From: Bartonella sp. HY328
Lineage (GTDB): Bacteria > Pseudomonadota > Alphaproteobacteria > Rhizobiales > Rhizobiaceae
Assembly: GCF_025449335.1 (NCBI RefSeq)
Contig: NZ_CP104884.1
Location: 186,001-250,000 of the forward strand
Direction of reading: 5' to 3'
DNA length: 64,000 bases
Part shown: positions 62,829-64,000 of the stretch, piece by piece
How positions within the stretch are numbered: position 1 is the stretch's first letter
Layout of the letters: every line of letters starts with the position of its first letter
Program-made: the position numbers and the translations under genes
Notes under the pieces: generated by a model
Databases searched by the model: none
Told to the model about the DNA's origin: nothing
The model's input: the letters and a program-made list of their open reading frames with translations, nothing else

Positions 62829-63953
62829 TTACTGCGGCTGAATGACAAATTTGCCGTTTTCATCAATTTCATAAAGGCGATAAAGGTCGCCAACGCGGTC
62901 ACCTTTTTCGTTGAAAGAAATCTTGCCTGATAAGACGTCAACATCTTTAAGGTCATTATGAAGATAGTCGGCAATTGCTTCTGAATCTGTGCCTTTAGCT
63001 TTAATTGCATCTACAAGTGCAATCAAAGCATCGCCACCGGCGATAGACCAAATTGAGCCAGGCGCGCTACCATATTTTGCTTCATAAGATGCAAGGAAAG
63101 CTTTAGTGACTGGCGTGTCAAGATCTGCCGGCATAGGAGGGGAAACGAAACGGTAGCCTTTAGCTGCTGCATTACCAGCAATTTTGACGAGATCAACGTG
63201 GTTTGACGCATCACCGCCAATGATTGGCACATCCCAGCCCATTTCCTTCTTTTGGCGCAGCAAAAGACCAACTTCTGGATAATAGCCGGTGAAGAAGATA
63301 ACATCAGGATTTTCGCTCTTGATTTTAGTCAAAACAACTGAATAGTCACTTTCGCCAGGTACCAATGCATCGAAAAATACAATGTCTTCACGTTTTTGCT
63401 TTTCAATTTCAGCTTTCAACTCATCAGCAAGTCCTTTTGCATAAGCAGTGCTATCATGCAAAATGGCTACTTTTTTAAAACCTAGCTTGTTAATGCTTTG
63501 TTCGGCAACGCGGCCCTGTTCGTCATCGCGAGGCGCGGTACGGAAAAAACGTTCATAGCCTTTTTCTGTAAGGCGGATAGAGGTTGAACCAGTACCAATT
63601 TGTACCACACCAGCTTCGTCATAAATATCTTGCGATGCTTCAGTAATTGCTGAACCGTAAGTGCCTATAACAGCTGGAACACCAGCAGTAACAAGGCGGG
63701 TTGCAGCCGTTGCAGCAGTCGCTGGCGTTGAGCCATCATCTTCAATAATTAACTTTATCTTGTCGCCATTAATACCACCTTTGGCATTAATGTCCTCGAC
63801 CATCAATTCGATAATGCGCTTCATGTCTTGGCCTTCACTTGCGTAAGGCCCGGTCAAACCTGTCATCAAACCAATTTTGATATCTTCAGCATTGGCTTGT
63901 GCGGTAAAAAACAACGACGCGGTTGCGAGCGTGGCTAAAAGGAATTTTTTCAT
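62829..63953 (-). CDS. livK: Branched-chain amino-acid ABC transporter binding protein
   Basis: A 374-residue periplasmic binding protein (LIVBP-like, type I fold). A signal peptide (FLLATLATASLFFTAQANA) precedes IKIGLMTGLTGPYASEGQDMKRIIELM, then GTYGSAITEASQDIYDEAGV, AILHDSTAYAKGLADELK and FFTGYYPEVGLLLRQKKEMG. It binds leucine, isoleucine or valine, or sometimes other amino acids. GGAGGAT lies upstream of the ATG. It heads the livKHMGF operon; a short upstream gap reaches the window edge. Confidence 0.95.
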   Translation of the reverse strand: MKKFLLATLATASLFFTAQANAEDIKIGLMTGLTGPYASEGQDMKRIIELMVEDINAKGGINGDKIKLIIEDDGSTPATAATAATRLVTAGVPAVIGTYGSAITEASQDIYDEAGVVQIGTGSTSIRLTEKGYERFFRTAPRDDEQGRVAEQSINKLGFKKVAILHDSTAYAKGLADELKAEIEKQKREDIVFFDALVPGESDYSVVLTKIKSENPDVIFFTGYYPEVGLLLRQKKEMGWDVPIIGGDASNHVDLVKIAGNAAAKGYRFVSPPMPADLDTPVTKAFLASYEAKYGSAPGSIWSIAGGDALIALVDAIKAKGTDSEAIADYLHNDLKDVDVLSGKISFNEKGDRVGDLYRLYEIDENGKFVIQPQ

Positions 63954-64000
63954 CCTTTATAATCCTCCGATTCTAAAAAAAAGACAATAAAACAAGCCCC

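Noticed and set aside
1..64000. tRNA, rRNA, CRISPR array, integrase or complete insertion sequence
   Set aside because: I scanned both strands by eye for tRNA T-arm motifs, regularly spaced repeats and transposase-like proteins and found none.

Overview
The window reads as a chromosomal segment of an AT-rich alphaproteobacterium, most likely of the Hyphomicrobiales and perhaps near Bartonellaceae. The taxonomic call is inference. It rests on three things: a dispersed palindromic repeat whose core resembles repeats common in rhizobial and Brucella-type genomes, a HisKA_2/HWE-type sensor kinase, and the style of the Liv, HutC-like and two-component genes. No rRNA, tRNA, CRISPR array, integrase or complete insertion sequence was seen.

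Layout. 1-7.7 kb is a siderophore-type iron uptake block: two TonB-dependent receptors (the first cut by the window edge), an inner-membrane MFS permease and two AraC regulators. 8.1-14.6 kb is a catabolic cluster: a DHDPS/NAL-family aldolase, a tripartite tricarboxylate-type transporter (tctC, tctB, tctA), and a BisC-like molybdoenzyme lying between tctC and tctB. A stand-alone PaaA/PaaC-like ferritin-fold protein follows, then a broken Sel1 gene and a parDE toxin-antitoxin pair. 17-25 kb holds a CHASE3-like/HisKA_2 sensor kinase, a five-gene HAD phosphatase - hydrolase - paired SMR-like - DegT aminotransferase operon, and a divergent OmpR-type two-component pair. 24.9-29.5 kb is a sulfonate/nitrate-type ABC importer with an acyl-CoA-dehydrogenase-like oxidoreductase and an AhpD-like protein. 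bioY follows.

30.5-37.3 kb is a surface-polysaccharide block: a GT25 glycosyltransferase, the dTDP-rhamnose genes rfbA-rfbC-rfbB-rfbD, and a large RgpF-domain protein. An amino-acid permease, an ECF sigma/anti-sigma pair and gldA come next.

41.8-57.7 kb is accessory in character: lineage-specific secreted and membrane proteins, Sel1 proteins, a DUF4034-like protein, an orphan ABC pair, and a cluster of paralogous four-helix membrane proteins. One paralog is split by a frameshift and another is a tandem fusion of two units. 57.8-64 kb has terC and a complete branched-chain amino-acid importer (livK-livH-livM-livG-livF).

The main unusual points are: (i) a palindromic repeat inserted in frame in the MFS permease gene, with two more copies after other genes; (ii) the molybdoenzyme embedded in a TTT transporter operon; (iii) the four-helix membrane protein family; (iv) the chained HAD-hydrolase-SMR-SMR-DegT operon; and (v) a 21-bp-spaced direct repeat that looks like an AraC operator upstream of a TonB receptor.
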